Virus record (IMG/VR): IMGVR_UViG_3300030328_003240 | Coordinates: 1-21,570 of that record | Direction: 5' to 3' (one strand) | DNA: 21,570 nucleotides | Source: a virus | Shown: positions 5,506 to 12,005 of the stretch, in pieces | Layout of the letters: every line of letters starts with the position of its first letter | How positions within the stretch are numbered: position 1 is the stretch's first letter | Notes under the pieces: generated by a model | Database searches by the model: none | The model's input: only the letters and a program-made list of their open reading frames with translations | What the model was told of the DNA's origin: nothing | Program-made: the position numbers and the translations under genes

Positions 5506-6564
5506 CTATACATTATCTAGTTTAACAAGATATTCTGCAGTTATCCCATGTTTTGGCTTACAAAATAGTAACCATTGACATGGTCTACCCATACTTGCTA
5601 ACTGTTCTAGGGCAAATGTATTGTAACTTTCGGTACTACCATTAACCCATAAACGTATATCATTCACATACATTGTTGTTGGTGTATGAAAATGACCTGC
5701 TATTGCATAATCAAAGTCAGGCATTAAGCCATTACTTGCTAATGTTTTCCAACCCATGAGCTTTTTACCAAAGCCATACCATGGAAAGCCACTAAATCCT
5801 CTGATATTATCTCCATGCCATATTAGGAACTTACAATCTTTTCCTAAATCAGCTATATCAAACCAATGATTATCGCCTGTGCTATCTGGAATAGTCCATG
5901 ATATACGTTGTTCATCTTCATATATCATTGACATTATTCGTCCTAGCATTCTATCTGCGTTACTATCTGGATGATAGTCTTTTCTGCTTCTACCACCTAG
6001 ATGTCCATGATTTCCTATAACCCAATGAACGTCTACTTCATTGAAATTGGCTAGCAATATATCAAAGAACTGTCTCATAATCCTTGGTGCGTCTAAAGTC
6101 ACTTGCTTGTACAATGAACTGTCAATCAAATGGCTTTGCCCAGGGAATATAAGCTCTCCTTCAATGATATCTCCTGCTACAAATACAGCACATTTGTTTA
6201 TAGGATGTGCATTTCGTTGAATATTAGTCAATTCAACTATCTTTTTTGCATACTCTACAACACGTAGCTCTGCTATCTCTGTATTATAAGTAGGTGTTAC
6301 CTTTGCTAATTGTACGTCGGACAAAACTGCAATAGCTATTTCTTCGTCCTTCGTCTTTTTGCTTTTAATCGGCTTAGGGATTTTTGGTTTATCCCATAAC
6401 TTTAAGTTGACAGATACAGCGTCGTATACTGAATTTACCATGTCCTCTTTTTTGTTATTAGCTTTGTCAAGTCGCTTTAGCAACTTTAGATTATCAGCTT
6501 TTAAGTCACGAATAACTTGGCTCTCTGCCTCAGCAAGTAGCTTTTCTACTTCTTTGTTTGCCAT
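5506..6564 (-). CDS. Calcineurin-like metallophosphoesterase with variant first motif
   Basis: A 352-residue protein. A charged coiled-coil-like N-terminus (about 1-45) precedes the metallophosphoesterase domain with its motifs in order: LSDVQLAK (82-85, the usual D-x-H has Gln for His), GDIIEG (131-136), GNHGHLG (184-190), WHGDN (249-253) and GHFHTP (290-295). The fold binds two metals and cleaves phosphoester bonds; relatives include nucleases such as Mre11/SbcD and many phage phosphoesterases. A changed first motif is seen in other members and may alter metal binding. Location near the annealing protein and possible nuclease hints at DNA metabolism. Substrate unknown. Confidence 0.85.
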   Translation of the reverse strand: MANKEVEKLLAEAESQVIRDLKADNLKLLKRLDKANNKKEDMVNSVYDAVSVNLKLWDKPKIPKPIKSKKTKDEEIAIAVLSDVQLAKVTPTYNTEIAELRVVEYAKKIVELTNIQRNAHPINKCAVFVAGDIIEGELIFPGQSHLIDSSLYKQVTLDAPRIMRQFFDILLANFNEVDVHWVIGNHGHLGGRSRKDYHPDSNADRMLGRIMSMIYEDEQRISWTIPDSTGDNHWFDIADLGKDCKFLIWHGDNIRGFSGFPWYGFGKKLMGWKTLASNGLMPDFDYAIAGHFHTPTTMYVNDIRLWVNGSTESYNTFALEQLASMGRPCQWLLFCKPKHGITAEYLVKLDNV

Positions 6565-6565
6565 G

Positions 6566-6796
6566 TTATTCCTCTAAGCTACGCAAGTAGCGTCGCATAG
6601 CTGTCTCGGATATATTAATTCCAAAATTATCTTGTAATAACCTACATACAACGTAAGGTTTTACTTCAATTTTGTCTTTAACAACCCTGTCCTTTAAAGC
6701 AATCCAGAAAGGCATTGCGTCTTTAGTAATTCTACTTTCAACTAAATTTCCTCTCTTACCATGCTCTGCTTCTATAAGCATTTCTTCTATATCCAT
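6566..6796 (-). CDS. Hypothetical 76-aa helical protein, leaderless start
   Basis: A small helical protein; its end (PYVVCRLLQDNFGINISETA, then MRRYLRSLEE) looks like a helix-turn-helix-type fold, but I cannot name a family. Its ATG at 6796 has no Shine-Dalgarno. Instead a consensus TATAAT ends six bases before it (6803-6808 on the plus strand), so transcription probably starts at or next to the ATG and the message is leaderless. It opens the sub-operon with the phosphoesterase, annealing protein and downstream genes; the next gene follows with one base between stop and start codons. Confidence 0.7.
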   Translation of the reverse strand: MDIEEMLIEAEHGKRGNLVESRITKDAMPFWIALKDRVVKDKIEVKPYVVCRLLQDNFGINISETAMRRYLRSLEE

Positions 6797-6802
6797 AACA
6801 AG

Positions 6803-6831
6803 ATTATAACATAATAGAGATGAACTCGGAA
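6803..6831 (-). promoter_or_regulatory. Probable leaderless promoter (TATAAT six bases before ATG)
   Basis: On the minus strand a perfect TATAAT (6808 to 6803) is followed by CTTGTT and then the ATG of the 76-aa gene. Seventeen bases upstream of the box is TTCCGA, a weak -35 match. With normal spacing the first transcribed base falls on or beside the A of the ATG. This arrangement is common in actinobacteria and their phages. Confidence 0.65.
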
Positions 6832-6846
6832 GGTTATAGAAGAATT

Positions 6847-6996
6847 GAAGTGGTGTTCACTAAGGTAATTATATATAACGTGAGTGTCATTACCCGTTCG
6901 TAGCTCTCTTACGACTCTATTCCACTTCTAGTGAGAGTAACCATAAACTAGGAAAGGAGAACTAGCCATATCAGTTGCCTGATATAGATTACTCTC
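6847..6996. ncRNA. Two adjacent multi-helix structured elements (candidate RNA)
   Basis: This roughly 200-base spacer holds no gene but two nested inverted-repeat domains. Domain 1: GAAGTGG (6847-6853) pairs CCACTTC (6922-6928), enclosing GGTAAT/ATTACC (6864-6869, 6889-6894) and TCGTA/TACGA (6898-6902, 6910-6914). Domain 2: GAGAGTAA (6933-6940) pairs TTACTCTC (6989-6996), enclosing a CTAG-CTAG pair (6949-6952, 6963-6966 approximately) and the perfect hairpin ATATCAG/CTGATAT (6968-6974, 6979-6985). On the minus strand that last loop is GCAA, a stable GNRA tetraloop, favouring a minus-strand RNA. It lies between the VWA-gene stop and the leaderless promoter, so it would be a 3' UTR or independent RNA. 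No known class recognised. Confidence 0.5.
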
Positions 6997-7000
6997 CTAA

Positions 7001-8530
7001 TTATTGTACCTTATTCAATTCCAATGCGAAACGTTTTACCTCATCAATATCAGCAAGTCGCATTATTCCATTTCTTAGCATAATTTGTTTACAATCCTGT
7101 AGTAATCCATATGCATTAGAATTATTTCTACCAAATACATACATATCCGATACCCATATTCTTTTAGGTGGTTGTTTTGCTAACCAACGTAAAGCCATGC
7201 CGTCTATAACATTTCCTTCACCACTATGTAAATCAAGATAATTTTCATCTACACGTTTACCATTTTTAGCTATGATACGTAAGTTTCCTTTATCGTAACT
7301 TCCGTTATACATAGCAATAGTAACAGCAGGAACTTCTTGCATGATATCTAGTATGTCCTGTCCATTAAAACTCATTGAACCACTTGCGTCAATGAGAACA
7401 GTACCACCATATACACGTTGCTTTTGTGAAAAGACTTGCTTATCTATACAATATCTATTCATATATCTAGGTATAGTCCCATAATCCATTGGTCTATATT
7501 TACGACCACCTTTTATGCGACCTTGTAGATTAACTGTAAGCTCGGGATTATGTGTTTTCATATCTCCCCATGCAGTTTTGTAATTATCTTTATCTACTTG
7601 ATAATCCATACCTCTACGTGTTGTATTACCTTTTTCTAACCTATCAAATATTTCCTTTTTATTACGTGAATATAAGTCATCAACAGTTAACTCTTTATCA
7701 CGTCTATTATAAGACCTATTGTTTTGTTCCTTTTCTTCTTCTTCAAGACAAGGCTCACACTCACATTCTTCCTCATGTCTTTCAGAATTAGGTTGTTGTT
7801 CTCTAAGGCTTTCCAACACTTCTTCAGGTGTTGGTTTATCTGCAAACTCAGCAAGTAAAGGCGCTAATTCTTTAGCAACGTTTCTTGTATGGTTGTAAGA
7901 TATTTTAGCTCTTAGAGTATATCCCGTATGATTTTTAATCATTTTGAGATAAAAGTATTTAGCTTTTTGAATAGCCCAATCAATATCCAACTCTCTTGCA
8001 TATGTAAGCTCTTTTCTTTCAAGAACTTCTTGATATACGTCCATAAAGATATTCCACTCAATGCCATCAGGTTCTTTCACACCCCAAGAACTTCTATGTA
8101 AAGTTTCATAATCCCATGCGCATGCTAGTAAATATTTAACTATGTCTGCAACAGAAGATGTATAAATTAGTTTTGCTACTAAACGTTTAGTATCTTCCAC
8201 ACATCTGACAGGTTTATTTATAAACAAACCATGTCTGTTAAGTAAATAGTGAACTCTCACTTCTTCACATAACTCTACTGCCATAGCACTTTCATTTTCT
8301 TTTAGCCTACCCATAGTTTTGGGAGACCACTTAACGTGTCCTAATTCGTGCCTTCTAATCATTTTGCTATGATTTTCTCCACACTCAATACATTTTCCGT
8401 CAAGTGGAACATACATCTTTCTGTCAAGATTGTTTGTTGCAGGTTGGTCATACTCTTCATGTATAGTCCAACCTGTTTCTCCTGAAACTATTTCGGGATA
8501 AGGAACGTGTTTTCTAGTATTCCTCGTCAT
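7001..8530 (-). CDS. VWA-domain protein with HExxH metallopeptidase-like motif (MoxR partner)
   Basis: A 509-residue protein. N-terminal part: a CIEC pair (about residue 47), then RRHELGHVKW with an HExxH zinc-peptidase motif (61-65) and, about 20 residues on, an acidic ELCEEVRVHYLL helix able to supply a third ligand. The middle is helical, with a CECEPCLEEEEKE acidic cysteine-rich linker near 256-268. The C-terminal VWA domain has an intact start of the metal-binding site, LIDASGSMS (about 379-387). This resembles cellular DUF2201-type and CobT-like partners of MoxR ATPases. I prefer the ATG at 8530 (17-base overlap with the ATPase gene); an ATG at 8551 is also possible. Substrate unknown; peptidase activity is inferred from the motif only. 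Confidence 0.8.
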   Translation of the reverse strand: MTRNTRKHVPYPEIVSGETGWTIHEEYDQPATNNLDRKMYVPLDGKCIECGENHSKMIRRHELGHVKWSPKTMGRLKENESAMAVELCEEVRVHYLLNRHGLFINKPVRCVEDTKRLVAKLIYTSSVADIVKYLLACAWDYETLHRSSWGVKEPDGIEWNIFMDVYQEVLERKELTYARELDIDWAIQKAKYFYLKMIKNHTGYTLRAKISYNHTRNVAKELAPLLAEFADKPTPEEVLESLREQQPNSERHEEECECEPCLEEEEKEQNNRSYNRRDKELTVDDLYSRNKKEIFDRLEKGNTTRRGMDYQVDKDNYKTAWGDMKTHNPELTVNLQGRIKGGRKYRPMDYGTIPRYMNRYCIDKQVFSQKQRVYGGTVLIDASGSMSFNGQDILDIMQEVPAVTIAMYNGSYDKGNLRIIAKNGKRVDENYLDLHSGEGNVIDGMALRWLAKQPPKRIWVSDMYVFGRNNSNAYGLLQDCKQIMLRNGIMRLADIDEVKRFALELNKVQ

Positions 8531-9269
8531 CTTCAACTTCACTTTCCACATTCAAGTCAACGTTTTCAGCTAACTTAATTGCGTCCATAAGTTCCTCTCC
8601 CCTATCTCCGAAGATAAGGATTGAGGCAGTATCTATATCGATACCTTTCTTTTGTAAGTCGAAGAACTCTTTCCATGCTCTAATGGAAATTCTTTCTTCA
8701 TTATCCTCACTAAGTGAAGTATCAACGATTACCTTATGCCAGCTTTCTGGAAAAGGTCTTATAGCTTCTGGGTGTATACTATCAACATGTATCTTTACAG
8801 GGAACCTATCCTTTAAAGCCATAGGTAAGCTCTCTGGTAAAGAGTTCGTTGTTGCAATAACCTGAAAGCCTTCGGCAGGCTTAACAGTTTCCTTTGTGTC
8901 ATTGTTAAGTGTCAATTGTGCAATAGCTTTGTCATCAAGTATTGCATGTAGGAATGTCATTGCGTCTGGAGAGGCATGGTCAATCTCATTTATAATCAAT
9001 CTTCCACCATTTCTCCACGCTTGTATAGCAATTCCGTCATGCCACTCAAACTGACCTGTATTAGAAGGTTTATAAAATCCTTCCAAGTTAGCGCTTGCCG
9101 TATCTTCGGTCATTGTTATTTGATAGACATTAGGCTCTCCGTCTATCCCAAGTGGTGCTTTTTCTTTTACTGCTGAGTAGGTCTTACCCGTACCAGGCGC
9201 ACCATAAAGCAATACTCTATCGCTTTTTCCTATAACAGCATTCACTAATTTCCAACAATCGTTGTCCAT
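8514..9269 (-). CDS. MoxR/CobS-type AAA+ ATPase
   Basis: A 251-residue AAA+ protein with Walker A GAPGTGKT (23-30), Walker B LIINEID (91-97), sensor 1 ATTN (139-142) and an ALKDRF arginine-finger region (151-156), ending in an acidic tail (VESEVEDDEEY). The arrangement matches the MoxR/CobS group (AAA_5), which remodel or load substrates together with a VWA-domain partner. The partner is the next gene, overlapping this one. The start is coupled by TAATG to the upstream 100-aa gene. In phages such pairs are known but poorly understood; roles in assembly, chelation or host-protein remodelling are only guesses. Confidence 0.9.
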   Translation of the reverse strand: MDNDCWKLVNAVIGKSDRVLLYGAPGTGKTYSAVKEKAPLGIDGEPNVYQITMTEDTASANLEGFYKPSNTGQFEWHDGIAIQAWRNGGRLIINEIDHASPDAMTFLHAILDDKAIAQLTLNNDTKETVKPAEGFQVIATTNSLPESLPMALKDRFPVKIHVDSIHPEAIRPFPESWHKVIVDTSLSEDNEERISIRAWKEFFDLQKKGIDIDTASILIFGDRGEELMDAIKLAENVDLNVESEVEDDEEY

Positions 9270-9571
9270 TATTTACCCTCCTTTTTAGGTACGAACCTGC
9301 AGTATATATCTACAAGTCCGTCGTTATTTTTCCTTTGCTTTATCTCAAACTTACCTTTGTCTGCAAGATGAGATATATTTTGTTGCGACATACTTTCTAT
9401 GTTCGCTTTACTACCACTAATCCACTTGTCAGTAGTTGCAATTACATACCATTCACTAGGTGTACTCAAAAGTATTTTTACTTTATCATCATCTAGTAGC
9501 TTTGGCTTTTTGCCTGTACTTTTACGTGGTTCAGGTGGCATTTGTCTTATCATACCTTCAGGTAGAGACAT
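9269..9571 (-). CDS. Hypothetical 100-aa protein coupled to the MoxR gene
   Basis: A soluble basic protein with a Pro/Lys-rich N-terminus (MPPEPRKSTGKKPK) and a compact domain starting at about residue 28 (DKVKILLSTPSEWYVIATTD, later SMSQQNISHLADKGKFEIKQ and IYCRFVPKK), which reads like a small winged-helix or α/β fold. Two Shine-Dalgarno-like sites (AGGAG) precede the ATG. Its stop overlaps the ATPase start by TAATG, suggesting a stoichiometric third member of the MoxR-VWA set. No family recognised. Confidence 0.7.
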   Translation of the reverse strand: MSLPEGMIRQMPPEPRKSTGKKPKLLDDDKVKILLSTPSEWYVIATTDKWISGSKANIESMSQQNISHLADKGKFEIKQRKNNDGLVDIYCRFVPKKEGK

Positions 9572-9588
9572 TTTTATCTCCTTTTCTC

Positions 9589-9645
9589 CTAACGTATTTG
9601 CTTATCTTTACCTCTATAAAATAAAGGTATTCTTCTATCTTCCAT
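9589..9645 (-). CDS. 18-aa possible mini-gene, doubtful
   Basis: An 18-codon frame (MEDRRIPLFYRGKDKQIR) lies in the 99-base gap between two larger genes. Its stop is immediately before the AGGAG of the 100-aa gene. No convincing ribosome binding site precedes the ATG, only an AAAGA stretch. It may be a leader peptide or chance. The same gap holds a short imperfect inverted repeat (TACCT...AGGTA, about 9609-9629). Confidence 0.2.
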   Translation of the reverse strand: MEDRRIPLFYRGKDKQIR

Positions 9646-9670
9646 AGAAATCTTTTAGTTCTTTTAAAAA

Positions 9671-10180
9671 TTATTCCTCCTCCCGTGCGTGTTCTTTTAG
9701 AAATTCTGATATTTCATCACTTATACCACCAATGTTTTCATTGACAGCTTCTTCTGTTTGCCTTCTCAATAATGGTTCGTTTTGCTTTATAAACGCTTGT
9801 ACAGAAGTTGGTTCTTGCATCATGTATTCCTGTAAAAGACCTTCATGTGTTAACCATTGACGGAAATCATCTAATATCTCTATATCAAATTCGTCTCCTT
9901 TATCAAGTACAAAGTCATGAAGTACCAAAGGATATTTCATCATAACCTCTGTCTTTCTTGCCATGTCTATTGTCAAGGCTCTGTTTATAGCATTTTGTAG
10001 AGACGTCTCTTGTAATTCGTATCTTGAAACCAAAATTTTTCTTTTCTTAAACATATCTCCTATGCTCATATGAACTTCGTTAAATTTATCTTCAAGAAAG
10101 TAAGCAACTTCTACATTATATGTATGCATTGTTCCTGTACTGACCTCTACAAAGTCTCTTTCTACTTCTTTTTCACTCAA
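9671..10180 (-). CDS. Hypothetical 169-aa protein, TTG start
   Basis: A soluble, acidic protein. It begins MSEKEVERDFVEVSTGTMHT, has a β-like stretch (HTYNVEVAYFLEDKFNEVHM), a helical centre (NAINRALTIDMARKTEVMMK) and an acidic helical C-terminus ending EFLKEHAREEE. No family recognised. The start codon is TTG with AAAAGGAG six bases upstream; no ATG fits. A multi-helix structured element (10203-10308) occupies the spacer just upstream of the ribosome binding site, so expression may be RNA-controlled. Confidence 0.7.
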   Translation of the reverse strand: MSEKEVERDFVEVSTGTMHTYNVEVAYFLEDKFNEVHMSIGDMFKKRKILVSRYELQETSLQNAINRALTIDMARKTEVMMKYPLVLHDFVLDKGDEFDIEILDDFRQWLTHEGLLQEYMMQEPTSVQAFIKQNEPLLRRQTEEAVNENIGGISDEISEFLKEHAREEE

Positions 10181-10202
10181 TGTTTTCTCCTTTTAATAAT
10201 TT

Positions 10203-10308
10203 GTAGTGCTGTGCAGAGCTAGACGTTCCTTTCAACGTTTTGTATTCTGCTTTTTATCGGTTGCCCGACACTAGACCTAATCTACCTATGTAGACCGACA
10301 AGCACTAC
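10203..10308 (-). ncRNA. Five-helix structured leader element (candidate cis-RNA)
   Basis: The spacer between two minus-strand genes holds five nested inverted repeats. P1 closes it: GTAGTGCT (10203-10210) with AGCACTAC (10301-10308), the latter overlapping the upstream stop codon. Inside, as read on the minus strand: P2 TCTAC-ATAG-GTAGA; P3 TCGG-GCAA-CCGA with a GNRA tetraloop; P4 GCAGA/TCTGC (10246-10250 with 10213-10217) enclosing P5 ACGTT-GAAAGG-AACGT. After P1 come AAATTATTAAAAGGAG and the TTG start. This compact multi-branch plan resembles riboswitches or other cis-acting RNAs in general form; I cannot match it to a known class. Confidence 0.6.
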
Positions 10309-10535
10309 TTTGCTTCCTGCTGGGTTGCTTTGTGTTTAATTTCGTCTATCACCACGTAATCATTTGCACCATACACTTTTTGCTTAGGTGTATTGTCATC
10401 TCCATATGTAATGGTTATTCGTCCAAATGCTTTTGATATACTAATGATAGGTAAACTTTCATACCCAACAGTAATCACATAATCCTCATTAGTTATATCT
10501 TTTGCACGTTTTGATAACATTTTAGGCTTTTTCAT
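10305..10535 (-). CDS. Hypothetical 76-aa protein
   Basis: A small basic protein (MKKPKMLSKRAKDITNEDYV... ending HKATQQEAK). It is β-rich in the middle (VITVGYESLPIISISKAFGR, then ITITYGDDN and YVVIDEI), which suggests a small β-barrel. Its ATG directly follows the stop of the 139-aa gene (TAAATG) with only a weak GGTGG site, so translation is probably coupled. Its stop codon lies in the 5' arm of the structured element downstream. No family recognised. Confidence 0.7.
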   Translation of the reverse strand: MKKPKMLSKRAKDITNEDYVITVGYESLPIISISKAFGRITITYGDDNTPKQKVYGANDYVVIDEIKHKATQQEAK

Positions 10536-10955
10536 TTACCACCAACAATATATTTTATAGTTCTTTTCAAAACATATATCAAATATTCTAGCTAAGTCAA
10601 GCAGTTCTGTTCTGCTTACTTTTTCACATGCCCACCATTCTCTATTTGGTGGTGCATTAAAGTACTCAGCTGTATTGTCTGTTGTGAAATCATCAATATC
10701 AGCAATTCTTTTGTCTCTCAGAAAATTCATAATTCCAATTGAAAGAGCATGTAAAGTTGCTCTCTCTATATAATTATCTTCATTCCCATATAAGACACTA
10801 TCTATACTTGTAATTTCACTTAACAAGCTATCAAATACTTTACCTCTGAAAGCATTTTCGCCTGTCATTATGCCACCAACTAAGTCTTGCGTTAGCGTCA
10901 AGACATTTGTATCTGTACAAGGACTTTCCTCGTATATAATGTTGTCAAGTCCCAA
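10536..10955 (-). CDS. Hypothetical 139-aa protein, TTG start
   Basis: A soluble acidic, mainly helical protein with several Cys and Trp residues (NREWWACEKVSRTELLDLAR, FDICFEKNYKIYCWW at the end). No family recognised. The start is a TTG six bases after a strong GAGGAGG site; no ATG is in place. It follows a spacer holding a perfect 16-bp inverted repeat and is coupled to the next gene. Confidence 0.7.
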   Translation of the reverse strand: MGLDNIIYEESPCTDTNVLTLTQDLVGGIMTGENAFRGKVFDSLLSEITSIDSVLYGNEDNYIERATLHALSIGIMNFLRDKRIADIDDFTTDNTAEYFNAPPNREWWACEKVSRTELLDLARIFDICFEKNYKIYCWW

Positions 10956-10983
10956 TTGAGACCTCCTCTCTCACATAATATTT

Positions 10984-11025
10984 ATATTAAATATGTTTAT
11001 CAATATGACTAAACATATTTAATAT
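10984..11025 (-). repeat. Perfect 16-bp inverted repeat hairpin
   Basis: ATATTAAATATGTTTA (10984-10999) is exactly complementary to TAAACATATTTAATAT (11010-11025), separated by a 10-base loop. It lies between the stop of the 76-aa gene (11065) and the GAGGAGG of the TTG-start gene. The rest of the spacer (11026-11064) is AT only, with a 12-bp tandem of the type TATTAATATATT. There is no GC core or T-run as in a standard terminator. Confidence 0.7.
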
Positions 11026-11064
11026 TATTTTTTATTAATATATTTATTAATATATTTATATTTG

Positions 11065-11295
11065 TTATTCTTCTTCTAATATTCCTAGCTCTTTTAGTTC
11101 AGCGTAGGTTTCTGGCGACGTGATAGCCATGAGGTTAATGATAAGCTGATTATTCATCTTTATCATTTCCATCATGTTTTGTATGGTCTCAACTGTCGCT
11201 TGTAAAGCTGTTGCCAACTCTATATTTACTTCATGTTGGTTATACTCTACGTTTTCCCCACCCGAAAAGTCAGGAATTTTTATGCCTTCGTCCAC
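11065..11295 (-). CDS. Hypothetical 76-aa helical protein, GTG start
   Basis: A small protein (MDEGIKIPDFSGGENVEYNQ...) whose centre (ATALQATVETIQNMMEMIKM, then NNQLIINLMA) is a single amphipathic, coiled-coil-like helix. It ends ILEEE. The start is GTG with AAGGAG about 7 bases upstream and overlaps the end of the membrane-protein gene by 26 bases. It may oligomerise through its helix. No family recognised. Confidence 0.65.
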   Translation of the reverse strand: MDEGIKIPDFSGGENVEYNQHEVNIELATALQATVETIQNMMEMIKMNNQLIINLMAITSPETYAELKELGILEEE

Positions 11296-11488
11296 TATTT
11301 TCTCCTTCGTTAAATTCGTTCTGTATTTTTACAGCACGTCGTCTCATATTTATAAGAGACTTTTCTATATTCCACTTTAGCTTGATTACTTCGCCAAGAT
11401 ACTGACCAAATGCCCATGCTATTGCGCATATATATAGAAAGAATAAAAAGAGCAATACAAATGCGTGAAATGGTATTATTTCATTCAT
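11270..11488 (-). CDS. Small single-span membrane protein
   Basis: A 72-residue protein with one transmembrane helix at about residues 9-29 (AFVLLFLFFLYICAIAWAFG) and a long basic, helical cytoplasmic tail (KLKWNIEKSLINMRRRAVKI). I chose the ATG at 11488, which overlaps the previous stop (ATGA); another in-frame ATG lies two codons earlier. It could be an early inner-membrane protein, for example for superinfection exclusion or host takeover, but nothing specific identifies it. Confidence 0.65.
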   Translation of the reverse strand: MNEIIPFHAFVLLFLFFLYICAIAWAFGQYLGEVIKLKWNIEKSLINMRRRAVKIQNEFNEGENSGRRHKNS

Positions 11489-11672
11489 CTTCATGCAAAC
11501 TGCGTCGTTTCAGGGCTTTTTCAACCTGATAAAGAACGCTTTCTTTATGCATAGCAACATAACTTTGCACAGGTGTACTACCTTTTTCTTTCCACATATC
11601 TAAGTCATTAACAATCCATGTAAGAATTTCTACAAGGTCGTCTTTACTTAGACTTTTGAGTATTTCTCTCAT
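11481..11672 (-). CDS. Hypothetical 63-aa helical protein
   Basis: A small soluble protein beginning MREILKSLSKDDLVEILTWI, with helices to the end (YQVEKALKRRSLHEDE). The ATG at 11672 is chosen because AAAGGAGG precedes it at good spacing; an upstream in-frame ATG at 11708 would lie inside the structured spacer. It is coupled by ATGA to the membrane-protein gene. No family recognised. Confidence 0.65.
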   Translation of the reverse strand: MREILKSLSKDDLVEILTWIVNDLDMWKEKGSTPVQSYVAMHKESVLYQVEKALKRRSLHEDE

Positions 11673-11691
11673 ATTTCCTCCTTTGCTATTA

Positions 11692-11873
11692 TAAATAGCT
11701 TGTAACACACAAACTTGTAAGCGTTTCTATCGCCCTACTTACAATTACACCTTTTATCTAGCGTTAGCGTTTCTTGATATCACAGTATCAATCAGCGTCT
11801 TGTTTCAGCATTTGTCACAATACTAGAATTTACTGATATACCTCAGGTATATTTATGTGCTACAAGCTATTTA
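11692..11873 (-). repeat. Terminal-inverted-repeat spacer element, copy A
   Basis: TAAATAGCTTGTA (11692-11704) is exactly complementary to TACAAGCTATTTA (11861-11873); after one A-C mismatch CACA pairs with TGTG. The right arm includes the stop codon of the upstream 37-aa gene. Inside lie further hairpins (minus strand): TTGTAAG/CTTACAA, TTGATA-CTGTGA-TATCAA and ATATACC-TGA-GGTATAT. The arms share a 17-base and a 15-base exact repeat with copy B (12006-12080), while the interiors differ in length and sequence. The region is otherwise non-coding. Confidence 0.7.
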
Positions 11874-11984
11874 CTCTACATCTAATATTTCATAGATGTC
11901 TTTTTCTGAAACATTCCATAATATTGATAACCATTTTATTATTTTTGCTCTTTTATCGCTTATAGTATTTTTTGTTTTAGCCAT
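11871..11984 (-). CDS. 37-aa small protein between structured spacers
   Basis: A 37-codon frame, MAKTKNTISDKRAKIIKWLS and then ILWNVSEKDIYEILDVE. AAGGAG lies 8 bases before the ATG. It reads as two short helices, like a minimal helix-turn-helix, but is too short to be sure. It is flanked on both sides by the paired terminal-repeat elements (copies A and B), and its stop is part of the copy A stem. Confidence 0.6.
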   Translation of the reverse strand: MAKTKNTISDKRAKIIKWLSILWNVSEKDIYEILDVE

Positions 11985-12005
11985 TTATTTATTCTCCTTA
12001 ATAGA

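Noticed and set aside
6847-6928. tRNA gene, because the outer stem is 7 bp
   Set aside because: No D-loop, anticodon arm or T-arm consensus on either strand; internal helices are at the wrong spacing.
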